A DNA stretch of 64,000 nucleotides from Cercis canadensis (taxonomy: Eukaryota; Streptophyta; Magnoliopsida; Fabales; Fabaceae), in NCBI GenBank assembly GCA_003255065.1, contig QAOA01002180.1, positions 1 through 64,000 of the forward strand. The letters run 5' to 3'. Shown here piece by piece: positions 22,438-34,752 of the stretch. The notes beneath the pieces were generated by a model, which worked only from the letters and a program-made list of their open reading frames with translations, was not told the DNA's origin and ran no database searches. Position 1 is the first letter of the stretch. Each line of letters begins with the position of its first letter. A program made the position numbers and the translations under genes.

Positions 22438-25400
22438 TCAATTAGTTGCAAAGCCGTTGGTGTCATGCTGATTCCAAGTTGCAGTTAGAAGATGATCAGT
22501 TGGCTTCAATTTCTTGCTTTTCCTTTTTCCTCTCTGAACATGCTTCAATTTCCTTCTTTGAGGGAGTAGTAGTTTGCTCAACTTGATACTCATCAGACCT
22601 CTTTCAGGGAGTACTAGATGTTTGATCTTCTTGTTCATCCTCGTCAGACCTTGTGATGCAGTGAGTTGCAAGTGATCAGTATCCCGAGATCTCTTGGTTT
22701 GTTTAGTATCAAAGAGATTGTGTAACTCTGAGGCATATAACGGGTACACACCACACTCTTTTATCATAATCCCAGGATCATTATCAACAAAGAACTCAAA
22801 TGAAACCTTTGGGAACTGCTCAGTGACTGAGGCTGAGGATGAGGCTATGCTTTCTTTAATACCACTCATTATGGTGAAATTAAACTTGTCGTCACACCAT
22901 AATAGTACATGATCCACATTCAAATCTCCTATTGTTAGAAATGGGCCTCGGCTTTCATACTCAATCCTTTCATCATAATTAATATGTAAGTAGCATTTAC
23001 ATGAAACAGGTTGCAAGGTATATGAGCTAGCTGATTTTAGTTGAGAAACAATGTTGCAGAAAATGAAGCCTATCAAGTCAGAATTGTGAGGTACTTCAAT
23101 AGTTACCGATATCAAACCTTTTCTTGTTAGGTAACTCAAACAATCTGGAACTTTGCTTCCTGGGAAACGCGCTATATCAGGTTCCCAATGCTTGTTGTGG
23201 GAAGCTAATACTTGTTGTTTATATGCAACTCCCTTTATAATGAGGTTGCAATCTATTGCAATACCCTTTACTGCATCTTCATCAATCACGCAATTTTTGA
23301 GATCAAAATATAATCGACTGCGTGGTTTTAGATGCATTGAAGAATTTGCAGTGAACATTGTCTCTAGGGATGTGCAGTCCCAAGCGTCTAATTCTTCAAT
23401 GGAAGGTGGAAGCTCTGGTAGAGAATGAAGCCTCTTGCACTCCCATAAATGAAGAATTTCCAGCTTCGAAAGATTCTTGATGCTTGCGGGCAAGCTCTCC
23501 ACATTGGTTGCACATAGTGCCAAATTTGATAATGATGATAAGAGGCCAATGTTGCTAGGGAGTTCAGTTAAGTTACAACAGTCACTCAATTGAAGAGATG
23601 TGAGAGAGGTAAGGTGACACACCTCATTCGGAAGAGTCTTAAGACTTTTACAGTCATATAGCTGCAATTCTTCAAGTTTTTTGAGGTATCCAATTGATGA
23701 GGGCAATTCTTCAATGGCCGTCTTTCTTAAACTCAAATGTGTCATTTGCTCTGACGTCACTGAGAAGTGCTTGAGACTTGAGCACTCACCAATGTCTAGA
23801 TTTCTGAGAGATCTCAAACAAAAATGGCTTTCAAGACTCTGGAGCCCTTCACAAGCTTCCAATTTTAGTTCAACAAGATTAGGGTTTGATAAAATAGAAG
23901 GATGAACAGTTTGCAAACTCGTGCAGTAGGAGAGATCTACACTTTCAAGTTCTGAGGCCTTGGACAAATCTGGGAGCTCTATCAAACATTTGGAATGACG
24001 AAGGTCAAATTTCTTTAAGTTCACAAAGTCCTGTAACAATTATAAAGAGAAATTAGTGATACACTCATGGTCTAAAATATTTAACATACGAGTCATGAGA
24101 CAAGGAGAAGAACAAAAACTAAAACTTAGGATGTATATTTACTTGAATTCCATCCCAAAGTCTTTCCACGGAGCTGAAGGGCATGTGAAATTGAACAAGA
24201 TTCTTTATACAGAATTTTGATGGAGGGGATTTCAAAGGATAGGATTCCCAATATAAGTATCTTAATTCCTCTGGCAATGAATCAAGGCATCCTTCAGAAA
24301 TATGCACTCTAAACATGCACTTCAATTTTAAAAATTTTAGATTCACCATCTTATTGAAGGCTTGGGGACTTAAGTGAAGTTCTTTGACTCCTGGTAATTC
24401 TAGGCTTATACTCTCAATAGCTTCAGTCCCCTGGAAAGCAAAACAAGTAAATGTTTTAAATTAGAATATTATAAATTTTTATTCAAACCAACAAGATATA
24501 TTAAAAACATTCTGTAAGTTATATATTCATCAACTTTTGACTCTTACCATGTTATTTTGCAATACTCGACAAATATCATTAGGATCCCACAAGTGACGGC
24601 GTTTGCTAGGGTCTTTTGGAGATTCTTCATAAGCAATTTGTCGACCCATTTCTTGAATCAAGTCGTGCATGGATACATGTCCTTCATCAGATATTGTTAT
24701 AAGAGCTTTGTCTTTGAGAACTCTCAACTCAATTGTTGAGTGAAGACCACAACAGTCAAGTAAATTTGTTATTTCTTCTATTGAAAATCCTTTAAAAAAG
24801 CATGCAATATATAAAAAATAATCCTTTTCACTTTGATCTAGTCCATCATAACTCAATTTCAATACATTTTGAATTTTTGGATCAGGCATTTTTTCAAGTT
24901 TTTCCAAGTAGCTTCTCCATTCAGCTTCAGTTTTGTCTGAAAGAAAGGAACCTAAAACTTTTATAGCTAATGGAATGCCATTTGCATAATCCACCACCCT
25001 CATTGATAGTTCCCTACACTCCCTTGCAAGACAATCTTTTTTGAAGGCATGCAAATTGAAAAGTTTGAAAGATTCATCATGATCTAATGCCTTAACCTCA
25101 TATATCTCATCACAATCATTGCTAAGTACATGCTTATCTCTACTTGTCATAATGATTGTGCTACCAGGTCCAAACCAATCATGTCCTCCGGTTAAATCTT
25201 GCAATTGTTGCCGATCATCGACATCATCAAGAACAAGAAGAATTTTTTTACGACAAAGCCTCCTTAAAATATTAGAGGGTACCCCAATGGGCATGTCAAT
25301 GCCTAGATCTTCATCCCCCAACAGTTTAGAAAGAAGTTCCTTCCTTAACTTAATTGTTCCATATTTTTGCCAATCTTCCCTTACATTTGGCAGAAAGTGA

Positions 25401-26621
25401 CAACCTTCATAATCATAGCACAAATTATTAAAAAGAGCACCAGCTATTGTTGTCTTGCCAATACCGCCCATGCCCCAAATTCCAAGAATATAAACATTCT
25501 GTTGCCTTGTGCATAATAATGATTCAAGGTGTGCAATTCGTTGAGGAACTCCAACAAGACCTTTTAAATCACTTTGGGGCATGATTTCATTCAACTTTTT
25601 CAACACACACTTAACAATATCTTCAACAAGCTTAGCATCAGTCCTACATCAAATAAAAATGATAATAGACATGTAAGAAACTTAGAGCATTCCTATACAC
25701 GAACAAGTAGGCTCCACTAGTGCCTTGAGATTATGTAAAATTTTCTGCATTTTAAGGTAATATTGTGGCTGTGATATTGGGTATTCTGTTCAACAAACAA
25801 TATGGGAAAATATCAAACATTGATTCTTTTCTAAGTTTAAAGTTATAAAAATGATAATTTTTATTATTATATAGCTTATATGCTACCTTTACTATTTGCT
25901 AGAATCGATTTTGAAATCTATAATGCAACAATTAATATGTCCTATGGAGAAATCGTGAGAAATTGACAAAATCTATGATAGATAACAATCGAGAAACAGA
26001 GTTTGGAATCCTTGTTGCAAATTAATTAAACAGATTAGCTAGATATAGGTATCTATGTTAAATAAAAAAGGTACTGACTATAAAGAAAAGTATCAAACAT
26101 GTGTTGGAAAAAAAAAATGAATACACTTACTGGAACTCTAAGAAATGAAATCCAGATAAATTGGCAGCTTTCTTCAAAGCAGTTCTCCAACGCTTGACTA
26201 TGTTGTGCTTGAATTTTCTTTCATGTTTAGTAAACGCATCTTCATAACTTCCTTTTTGATGGCGTACAGTTGATGGATCTACATCATAAAAAATAGGCAC
26301 TACAATTTGTCCATATTTTTCCATGCACTCTACTATTTTCACAAGCTCTTCCAAGCACCATCTTGAAGAAGCATAATCTTTTGAAAATATTATCAATGAA
26401 ATAAGTGATTCTTCAATCGCTCTAAGAAGTGCATATGATATTTCATTTCCTTTCTTTAGTTGATAATCTACAAAGGCTTCAATTTTCTTCTCACTTAATG
26501 CCTGAAGCAAATGGCTGAGAAAACCACGGCGTGTATCTGTGCCTCTGAAGCTAAGAAATAGATCATATTTTCTTTGAGGTTTGATTAAAGAAGAAGACGA
26601 AGAAGAAGCCATTGGTAACAA
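22438..26621 (-). CDS. TIR-NB-LRR disease resistance protein (four exons)
   Basis: Full TNL immune receptor, about 1155 residues. Exons by GT-AG sites: 26621-26131, 25643-24548, 24430-24143, 24030-22438; phases agree. The TIR domain (residues 17-163) begins KYDLFLSFRGTDTR and has the WCLEEL motif, whose second Glu (E92) is the NADase catalytic position in active plant TIRs. NB-ARC: P-loop GMGGIGKTT (221-229), LLVLDDVDD, IIMTSR, GIPLA, MHD (489-491). Leucine-rich repeats run from about 560 to 790, with a C-JID-type post-LRR domain (about 830-1000: FPGSKVPDCLSY, LIGFIFCNIV). The extreme C-terminus is unusually basic (QRRKLKHVQRGKRKSKKLKP), a possible nuclear localisation signal. TNLs make small-molecule signals for EDS1 complexes. 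The second Met (MASSSS) may be the true start. No break seen. Confidence 0.94.
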
Positions 26622-26850
26622 TCAAGCGCAGTAGTAGTGTCTGTGTGGATCTGAAACCTCAGACAAGATAAAAGAAGCTGTTAGCCACGATAATGGGACA
26701 AACAATGAGGAATAAGAGCATAATATATATACGTTTCTCCATGTATACTTACTGATCAAACTCTTGTTCGAAGGATGAAGAAAATAACAAACACAAATGT
26801 TCAATATACACCGTTTGTGATCCTTTGAGTTGTTTATTTAACATATATGG
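26622..26850 (-). promoter_or_regulatory. Upstream region of the TNL gene
   Basis: On the minus strand a GTATATATATTATG run at about 26722-26735 lies roughly 105 bases before the first ATG and is a plausible TATA box. Position and composition only; no transcript evidence. Confidence 0.35.
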
Positions 26851-27285
26851 GTTCTTTTACAAAGTTTCCTGGAAATGATGCCAAAAGATAAAGTGGATGC
26901 CAAAAGATAAAGTGAAAGCAAAAGCATATTTAATTATAGTGAAAGCAAACGCGGCTTTATCTTTTGCAAAAGTCAAGCATATTCCTTGCGTAAGGTTTAG
27001 TAGGGTTTGCACGGAATCTAAACGTATTAATTCTTCCATGACAATTAAATGATTCTTCTTGTTTTTTCAAACCAGAAGTTAAGTGAACATATTCCATTTC
27101 AAGTTGCTGTAGAATAGTTTCATTCTGTTTATAATCTTCCATTTTCGTATTGCAGTATGAATAGAATAAAGAACGTATATAAAAAGAGGAAATTGCAAGC
27201 TTAGATGTAAAGCGGTTGGGCTTATTGGGCTCTCTAAATTGTTGTAGTTTGTGTTTGTATTAGCTGCTAAGAAATAAATCTATTT
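26851..27285. other. Spacer with short unrecognised frames
   Basis: Two overlapping minus-strand frames (26857-27039 and 26957-27142) read MEELIRLDSVQ and ETILQQLEMEYVHL. They have a faint resemblance to the helical BAG domain of chaperone regulators, split by a frame change. Too short to call; possibly a gene remnant. Confidence 0.3.
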
Positions 27286-27714
27286 AGCCAAGGGGAGTGA
27301 TTTAGTTAGTAAGAATCGAATTATTTTGTTTGTAAGTCCTAGATTTGAATTATGTTGGAAGCAATTTCTCTTTGGCATACAATCTATAAGTATTATTGTA
27401 AACATTTGTTGAAACATGTGGCATATCCTGACCTTAGAATGTCCAAGTACCCTCCCCTCATCTTAATCTTTTGGTTATCAAAAACAATACAAAAAATAGA
27501 TCTATTTAAATTAATGCAAAAAGTAAATGGTACATCTGAAACAAATATAATAAACAAGTTTTTTCAAATCCTGGTTGAATTGGTTGTATAATTCCGGAAA
27601 CAAATTCCAGCTATTTCATATTGGCTTAAGAATTAATTAAGAGTTTAAGACTTCAAGCTATATAAATTGAAATAAGCATAAAGGTATTTATCCAACTTAC
27701 TATAGCAGTCAACA

Positions 27715-27868
27715 TAAATCGTCACCAATGGTGTCCCAAAGATTGAGCACTTGATATTCCATCGTGGAGATACTCGGTTCAAATTCCATTGAGAGCAGAT
27801 GAAGTGGGATTTTGGGAGATGATAGCTTACCTTGTTGTGTTGCATTTAGTGGACCAAAAAGAAAAAAA
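27715..27868 (+). mobile_element. SINE-like repeat, family 2, copy 1
   Basis: Contains a B-box-like GTTCAAATTCC and ends GATAGCTTACCTTGTTGTG, then AGTGGACCAAAAAG and an A-rich tail. The same order of motifs recurs at 56745-56892. Pol III-type SINE is the best reading; target duplications are not clear. Confidence 0.6.
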
Positions 27869-27879
27869 TAAATAAAACA

Positions 27880-28119
27880 GTAAATACATTTTTCGTTTTT
27901 GAATTATTTCTCAAATGTCACATTAGTCTTTGATTTATTTTTTATGTCACATTAATACTCAAATAATCATATTGCCCGCCAAATCAGTTCTCTGTAGTAC
28001 AAAAAATAATTGGCTAATTTGGCGGGTAGAGTGATAATTTGAAGACTAAAGTGACAAAAAATAAATCAAGGACTAAAGTGACATTTAAAAAATAATTCAG
28101 GATAAAAAATATATCTAAC
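27880..28119. mobile_element. Foldback MITE
   Basis: 240-base palindrome centred near 28000. The left arm (GAATTATTTCTCAAATGTCAC, GATTTATTTTTTATGTCAC, GCCCGCCAAAT) is matched in inverse by the right arm (GTGACAAAAAATAAATC, GTGACATTTAAAAAATAATTC). No coding capacity. The N at 28133 lies just outside in an A run. Confidence 0.75.
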
Positions 28120-28338
28120 TCTAAATTAAAAANAAAAAAAAAACTAAATTGCTTGACAAATAAAACTTCACTCATTACAAATTGATTATAGCCTTACAAA
28201 GATCATTGGCTCTAAGCCAACACAATTAACATCAAACTTAGAACTTCAAGGCATTTGAACCAAACCCAAATCAGAGAACAATATATCCAACCAATATATG
28301 CTTCTAATTCCAGAAAGTTTCCAAGTGAGAGTGGCAGA

Positions 28339-28703
28339 TAACAAGCTTTATGCAGCAGTTCCAGTGTGAAGAACACGTGAAAGCAGAGAAGAAGCAGCTA
28401 TACCAGATTAAACCAGAAGCAGGAAATGAAAGAGTAAAGAGAAGAAATGGAGAGAAGAATCTTGAAGAAGAAAGTGCATTTGAATAGTGATATTTCTCAT
28501 TAATGAAATCAAGTACATTAACATCCTTTTCTAGAAGGATGAGTACGAATGAATAATTACATTTCAGTATAAACAGCTGACGTGGCATAACTGATTACTT
28601 ACTAACAGCTATTCCATTTGATTAACTAACTAGTGAATACCAGCTCATCAATGAGCTGGACTAGCCTGTGTCTAAAGAAGCCACGTGATGCAATTGCTTA
28701 ACA
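28339..28703 (-). repeat. Copia 3' LTR
   Basis: 365 bases; aligns end to end with 32723-33087. Adjacent on its inner side is the purine-rich tract TTTGAGGGGGGAT (minus strand), the plus-strand primer site. Confidence 0.92.
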
Positions 28704-29299
28704 TCCCCCCTCAAAGTAGCAGGACGAGGTAGAACTGATAGTTTGGACCTGTTAGCCAAAAAATTGGAAGTAGACAGTGGCTTAGTAAGCATGTCAGCAG
28801 CCTGAGCATGGGAGGGAATGTGACAAATGCGAAGAGATTGACTTTGCACCTTCTCCCTAATGAAGTGATAGTCAATTTCAATATGCTTAGTGCGAGCATG
28901 CATGACAGGATTGGCAGCCAGAAAAGTAGCACTGATTTTGTCACAGAGAAGCAAAGGAACCTTGTTGAGAGGAAAGTGAAGCTCTTGGAGGAGAGACTGC
29001 AATCACTGGAGCTCAGAAGTAGCATTTGCCAAGGCTCGGTACTCAGCCTCTGTGCTAGACCGAGAGACAACTTTTTGTTTACCTGAAGACCATGAAACAA
29101 GGCTATTACCAAAGAAGATTGCATGACCACTGGTGTTGCGCTTGTCATCAAGACAGCCAACCCAGTCAGAGTCAGAGTGAGCCACCAAAGGGAGAGAAGC
29201 AGCATGAGAGAATGTGAGGCCAAAATGAAGGTTGCCCTTGAGATACCTAAGGACACGCTTGACTGCCTTAAGGTGTTCATCAGTAGGACAACTAAAAAA

Positions 29300-29667
29300 G
29301 AGTAAAACCCTTTTTTAGTCCTTGAAAAATACAGCTACTGACAAATTCATCCTTCAAAAATTTTCAGTGACAAATTGGTCCTTGAATTATTATTCTGTCT
29401 GACAAATTAATCCTTTGGTACTTTAATGAGAAAAGTTCTGGACCCCTGCAGACCCCTTTCTTAAATTTTTTTCACTGATCTTGTTTAGCTATGTTTAAAC
29501 CATCATTTTCTCATTCAAGTCATCTTTTTCTTTTCACTGATCTTGCCTACCGGAGGACTAATTTGTCAATAAAATAATAATTCAAGGACCAATTTGTCAC
29601 TGAAAATTTTTGAAGGACGAATTTGTCAGTAACTGCATTTTTCAAGGACTAAAAAAGGGTTTTACTC
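29300..29667. mobile_element. Foldback MITE inside the copia element, Mutator-like
   Basis: A 368-base near-perfect palindrome starting GAGTAAAACCCTTTTTTAG and ending with its inverse, with arms over 130 bases. Exact 9-base target duplication ACTAAAAAA at 29291-29299 and 29668-29676. The size of the duplication places it with Mutator-like elements. Its first ten bases are those of the Pack-MULE at 43292, so one transposase lineage may have moved both (inference). Confidence 0.93.
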
Positions 29668-32600
29668 ACTAAAAAATTGACATAACCTATTAACAAAATA
29701 TGTTATATCATGCCTAGTAATAGTGCAGTATTGTAAGGCACCAACAAGGCTGCGATAGAGAGTGGGATTAAGAAGAGGCACTCCATGAGTAAGGGCTAAA
29801 ATATGAGAACTGACCATAGAAGTGAGGACTGGTTTTGAGTCAGTAAGGCCAGCTTTCTGCAATAGGTCAGTTATGTACTTTGTTTGAGACAGGTGTAGAG
29901 CATGGGAAAGCCAAGTGGTCTTGATGCCCAAAAAATAATGCAATAGACCAAGATCTTTGAGAGCAAACTTAGAATTCAAAGCAGTGATAAGGCATTGAAT
30001 GACTTGATTGTTATTACCAGTCAAGATTATGTCATCAACATAGACTAACAAGAACAAAATAACTTGTGCAGAAGTAAAAACAAAGAGTGAGTTATCAGAG
30101 ATGGTGCAGACAAATCCCCAACCAACCAAGGTAGTTCTGAGTTTGGTAAACCAAGATTGAGGGGCCTGTTTCAAACCATAAAGGGCCTTTTTTTTAACTT
30201 GCACACATGATGAGGAAACTAAGGGTCTTCAAAGCCTAGAGGTTGCCTCATGTAAACCTCCTCTGCCAAGTCTCCATTGAAAAAGGCATTGTTAACATCA
30301 AGCTGCTGTATGGCCAACCATGAGTCAAAGCAAGGGTGAGAACCACTCTAATGGTAGCAGGTTTGACAATTGGGCTAAAAATGTCAAAATAATCCAAACC
30401 ATGAGTTTGAGTAAACCCTTGAGCCACCAATATGGCCTTATATCGCTTAATTGTGCCATCATGTTTGTATTTCAGTTTGTAGATCCACCTACAGCCAACC
30501 ATATTCTTATTGAGAGGGCAGGAGACTAAGTCCCATGTGTGATTCTTCTGTAATGCTTGAAACTCAGCAGTCATGGCTTCCTGCCAACAAGGAAATTGGA
30601 TAGCCTGCTTATAGGTAGAGGGTTCAGTCAAAGGAGAAACCTTAGCAACTGAAAGTACCTTTGGCTTGAAAATGTCATTTTGACTACGAGTGACCATACG
30701 AGGAGGAGGAGGTGGAGTAGCAGACACTGGTGAAGGAGCCTCTGGAGAGGATGAACTAGCAGAAGACAAAGTAGGTGAGGTAGAAGAGGTTGGACTAGCT
30801 GATAAGTCAGGTGAGGGAGGAATAGGAGCAGGCACAGGAGGTAAATTGGATGGAGACAAAGATTGACACGTGGGGACTGAGATGGCAACAGGAGAAGGAT
30901 TATGTGTAGTAGACCCTGGCTTAGACTGAAAAGGAAAAGTATCTTCTGCAAAGGCCACATGCCGGGAGACATAAATTCTTTTAGAGTCCATGTCAAGACA
31001 CAAGAAACCTTTATGCTTGTTACTACAGCCCATAAAACAACAAATACTAGACATGTTTTCCAGTTTGTGGGCACGATAAGGTCTAAGACAAGGAAAACAC
31101 AAACAACCAAAAGTCATCAATTGAGAAATATCAGGATCTTTTTGGTACAAAATATTGTAAGGTGTGCTAAACTGCAGTGCAAAGGTGGGTAGCTTGTTAA
31201 TCAGATATACAGCAGTCTGAAAAGCAAAATTCTAGTATTTTGTGGGCATGGCAGCAGTGAAGAGAAGGGATAAACCAACCTCTACTACCTGTCTATTCTT
31301 CCTCTCTACCCTGCCATTCTGTTCATGAGTGTAAGGACAAGAAAACCTATGGATAATACCTACTTGATTCACCAGTTTATCAAAGGCTTCAAACTCCCCC
31401 ACCAAAGTCAAACTGAACACATTGAATTTTACATTCGAATTATCTCTCAACCATAGCTTGAAAATGTTGAAACATAGTAAGAGTTTCACTCTTGGATTGC
31501 AGCAGATATAGCCAACAAAACCTACTGTAATCATCAACTAGTAGTAGGAAATAATAGACACCATTAACAGAAAGACAAGAAGGAGAACCCCACAAGTCAG
31601 CATGTATTAACGCAAATGGTTTTATTACCTTAGAAGTAGAGTTTACAAAAGGAAGTTTATGACTCTTGACCAACTGACAGGAGCTACAAAATGGTCTTTT
31701 ATTGAATTGAAAAGAAGGTAAATGAGACTGCAACATAACTCTATTTACAATCTCAATAGAAGGATGACCAAGGCGATTATGCCAAAGCTGTAAATTGGAA
31801 TTATCATTCTGTAAATGAGAACCAAAAACCTGAAAAGCTGTAGCAGCATGTGAATGGCGAGAAGCTAAGGTGGAAATGACTCTATAGAGACCACGATCAA
31901 GCGTTCCTTGAAGCAGTGTCTCTTGTGTGTTCTGGTCCTTCACAAGAAAACAGGAAGGATAAAATTCAACATAAGCATTATTGTCCTGACAAAGCTTCTG
32001 AACACTAACCAAGTTTGCAGTAATCTTGGGAACATGCAGAATGTTTTTAAGAACAATAGGCCTGTGAGAAGTTGGAATTGATGCAATACTAGTATAATGA
32101 ACAGGAAGACCCTTACCATTTCCAACGATGACCGTGTCATCTCCATGAAAGGATTATGCAGAGACAAGTTGTTCAAATCTGAGGTGACATGGTGAGTAGC
32201 ACCTGTATCCAGAAACCATGGAGTTTCCCCAAGAAGTCCAAGTCTAACAACCATAGCTTGTGCATTTTGACCCTGTGGTGAACTAGTTGGTGCCATTCTT
32301 GGTTGAAAACTGTTGTCAAGTTTCAGTTCCATAACTTTGGCACAAGATGTGGAAGCAAAACTCTAGAGATTTCCAAATTGCACTAGCTGTATCATAGGCC
32401 ATGATCTGAGCCATTACAGATTCAGTAAGAGAAGCATAAATCCAACTCATGACAAGGCGATTTTGCCTTTGCCAGAGTACATAATCTAGATTCGGTGTTT
32501 GATTTTGAAGAAATCATTCTGGACATGGGTTGGTGCCATCAAGAATGTCTTCATACCCATTTGCAATCACAATGTTGAGTAATTGGTTGCGCTAGATAAG

Positions 32601-32722
32601 AAAATTACCTCGATCAAGCTTAATCGTAAGAGATTTTCCAAAGGTTGGAAGATTCGTTGTTTCCTTCAATGGAGTCACTGAAGTTGAAGTGTGATCTGCC
32701 ATTGATTCGTGCTTTGATACCA

Positions 32723-33087
32723 TAACAAGCTTTATGCGGCAGTTCCAATGTGAAGAACACGTGAAAGCATAGAAGAAGCAGTTATACCAGATTAAACCAG
32801 AAGCAGGAAATGAAAGAGTAAAGAGAAGAAATGGAGAGAAGAATCTTGAAGAAGAAAATGCATCTAAATAGTGATCTTTCTCATAAATGAAATCAAGTAC
32901 ATTAACATCCTTTTATAGAAGGATGAGTACGAATGAATAATTACATTTCAGTATAAACAGCTGACGTGGCATAACTGATTACTTACTAACAACTATTCTA
33001 ACTGATTAACTAACTAGTGAATACCAGCTCATCAATGAGCTGGACTAGCCCGTGTCTAAAGAAGCCACGTGGTGCAACTGCTTAACA
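32723..33087 (-). repeat. Copia 5' LTR
   Basis: 365 bases, pair of 28339-28703. The primer-binding site lies directly inside it at about 32711-32722. Confidence 0.92.
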
Positions 33088-33470
33088 ACAGATATATAAC
33101 AGTTGCAATTAGTAGAGAAAATAGGAACGGTTGAAATCTTGACATGAAAAGAAAAACTTATATAAAAAAATTCTTACAAAATAATATAAGATACTGCAAT
33201 CAAATAGTAAGGCTTTCCACTGAGAAAGGTCACTGAGTTTTAGAAGTTTGGTAAAGTAAAGTCGGAAGATTAGAAAATGCCCTAATATATGAGCAAAGAC
33301 AAAAGCAATAACTCTTTAAAATTAATGATCCGTTCACAGAGCATAAATGGAAAGAGCTTTAAGGACTGATGGATGAAATTTTTTCAGTTAATGCAATCTA
33401 GAGGAGCTTGATACATACCAGGAAACCTCTTAGACTTAAGTAATATTCTACAATTATTTGTGAAACTAAT
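33088..33470. other. Spacer; nothing recognised
   Basis: AT-rich sequence right of the copia element without a domain-bearing frame on either strand. Confidence 0.5.
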
Positions 33471-33479
33471 GTGGAACTC

Positions 33480-33640
33480 ATAACAAAGCTCCTAATGGTT
33501 ATATTGATCTAGCGGTGTTTCAAATGTGGCGCATTTGGAAGTCTCATCGTGATGTGATCTTCATGGGATATGGAATGAGATATAAACTGTTTCAAAAGCT
33601 GTTGGGGATTGGGAAGAGTTTAGAGCTTGTATGTCTTAAT
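33480..33640 (+). mobile_element. LINE fragment (zf-RVT to RNase H linker)
   Basis: Plus-strand translation gives FQMWRIWKSHRDVIFMGYG, which matches the W-x-IWKSRND-x-x-F signature between the zf-RVT and RNase H-like domains of plant LINEs. Short isolated remnant. Confidence 0.55.
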
Positions 33641-33910
33641 TCTGTAAATTCTGTAAATAACCTATTTGAATGAAGCTCCACCATGTGGAGAAATAAGAAA
33701 GGAGGGGGGAAGAATATTGCTTTATTGGAGTGCATGCCAAATAGACCAGAATAGTGGGTAAATTATCCCTACGGAGTTAACTTAAGGGAACAGCCAGCAC
33801 AGCAACTATTAAGGGCCAAGGCTATAGAAACCCACTAAAGCATTCAAAGAAGGGGAACACAGAACACTATACATATATCTTGTCTCACTTTTTTCAATAT
33901 TATTTTGATT

Positions 33911-34050
33911 CTCTGTTGTATTATATTAGCACAGTTAACATGATTTAATTTTATTGAATCCATGTATGGGGTATACTGAGAAGATTTAAGTAAACTCAAT
34001 AAAATTTAAATTATGTTAACGGTGCTAGTATGATACAGTGTAGAACACAC
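33911..34050. mobile_element. Small inverted-repeat element (MITE)
   Basis: 140 bases whose halves are imperfect inverted copies: TGTATTATATTAGCACAGTT on the left and the inverse of ATCATACTAGCACCGTTAAC on the right. No coding capacity; superfamily not determined. Confidence 0.6.
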
Positions 34051-34372
34051 AAGGGATTCATCAAGACTCCACAATGTATCGGCAGTGTCAAACTCTCCAC
34101 CATAGTTTTGAGCCAAAAGTATTGTGAATGATCTCCATTTGGCAAAAAAACTCATATCCATCTTCCACCAACTATAAGATATATTTGAAAAATAGTAAAA
34201 TGAGGCCTTAACCAGAAGTTGGATAAATTACTGAAAAGGAAGGGGCAAAAAAAAGAAAAGAAAGGAAGAACACATCAATGCTGGTCTAGATTCAATGTGC
34301 ATGTCAAGCAAGAATGCTATGTAATTAAGTGCTAGTGGCATTAGCTATGTGTTCTATTCATATGCAACAAAT

Positions 34373-34459
34373 AAATTTATAAATTATATTGTGTATTGTT
34401 TGTGCAATATTTGTGCATTACATAAGACAAATTCTAGTTAACTTAAAAAATATCAATTC
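34373..34459 (+). repeat. 87-base direct repeat, left copy, flanking a LINE fragment
   Basis: Matches 34667-34752 at about 9 of 10 positions (common run GTGCATTACATAAGACAAAT). The two copies enclose only the LINE fragment. Confidence 0.8.
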
Positions 34460-34666
34460 CTTTATCTTCAGTAATACAAGCGGGCGTAGCCTAAAAGAAA
34501 AATAAACTACAACGAAATCAGGTGAGGCATAAAGACCGTGAAGCATCTCCCATAAGAAGCAGATTCAATTCTGGAGGGGGAACTTGGATTTCCCTGGGAC
34601 ATAGTGGCAAGGTGCACCCCAGATTACCTAACCAATCTGCACGAGAATGTCCTTCTCTAAAGACTG
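34460..34666 (-). mobile_element. LINE fragment, RNase H-like domain end
   Basis: Minus-strand translation gives REGHSRADWLGNLGC followed by PLCPREIQVPPPEL, the end of the RNase H-like domain of an L1-type LINE. It is followed by the usual short tail before the 3' untranslated region. Only about 200 bases are present. Confidence 0.75.
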
Positions 34667-34752
34667 AATTTATAAATTATATTGTGCATTAATTGTAGAA
34701 TGTTTGTGCATTACATAAGACAAATTCTAGTTAACTTAAAAAATATCAATTC
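34667..34752 (+). repeat. 86-base direct repeat, right copy
   Basis: Pair of 34373-34459; see that entry. Much longer than a normal LINE target duplication. Confidence 0.8.

Larger units (their letters stand above)
28339..33087 (-). mobile_element. Ty1/copia retrotransposon with both LTRs, old and broken
   Basis: LTR-bounded element in minus orientation. LTRs of 365 bases lie at 28339-28703 and 32723-33087, differing at about 17 positions by eye (roughly 5 percent), suggesting insertion a few million years ago at usual plant rates (inference). A primer site complementary to initiator Met tRNA (TGGTATCAAAGC) adjoins the right LTR, and a purine tract adjoins the left. From right to left: start of gag, protease-like (WFLDTGATHHVTS), GAG-pre-integrase (WHNRLGHPS), integrase, Pro/Ser-rich linker, reverse transcriptase (YVDDI), RNase H (SDSDWVGC). 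This order defines copia. Much of gag is not present and the reading frame is broken in several places. Flanks carry CAGAT as a possible 5-base target duplication. A MITE has entered between RT and RNase H. Confidence 0.92.

Noticed and set aside
26857-27142. Two overlapping frames with a faint BAG-domain look (EELIRLDSVQ)
   Set aside because: Only about 10 residues resemble the family, and the match does not continue in any frame.
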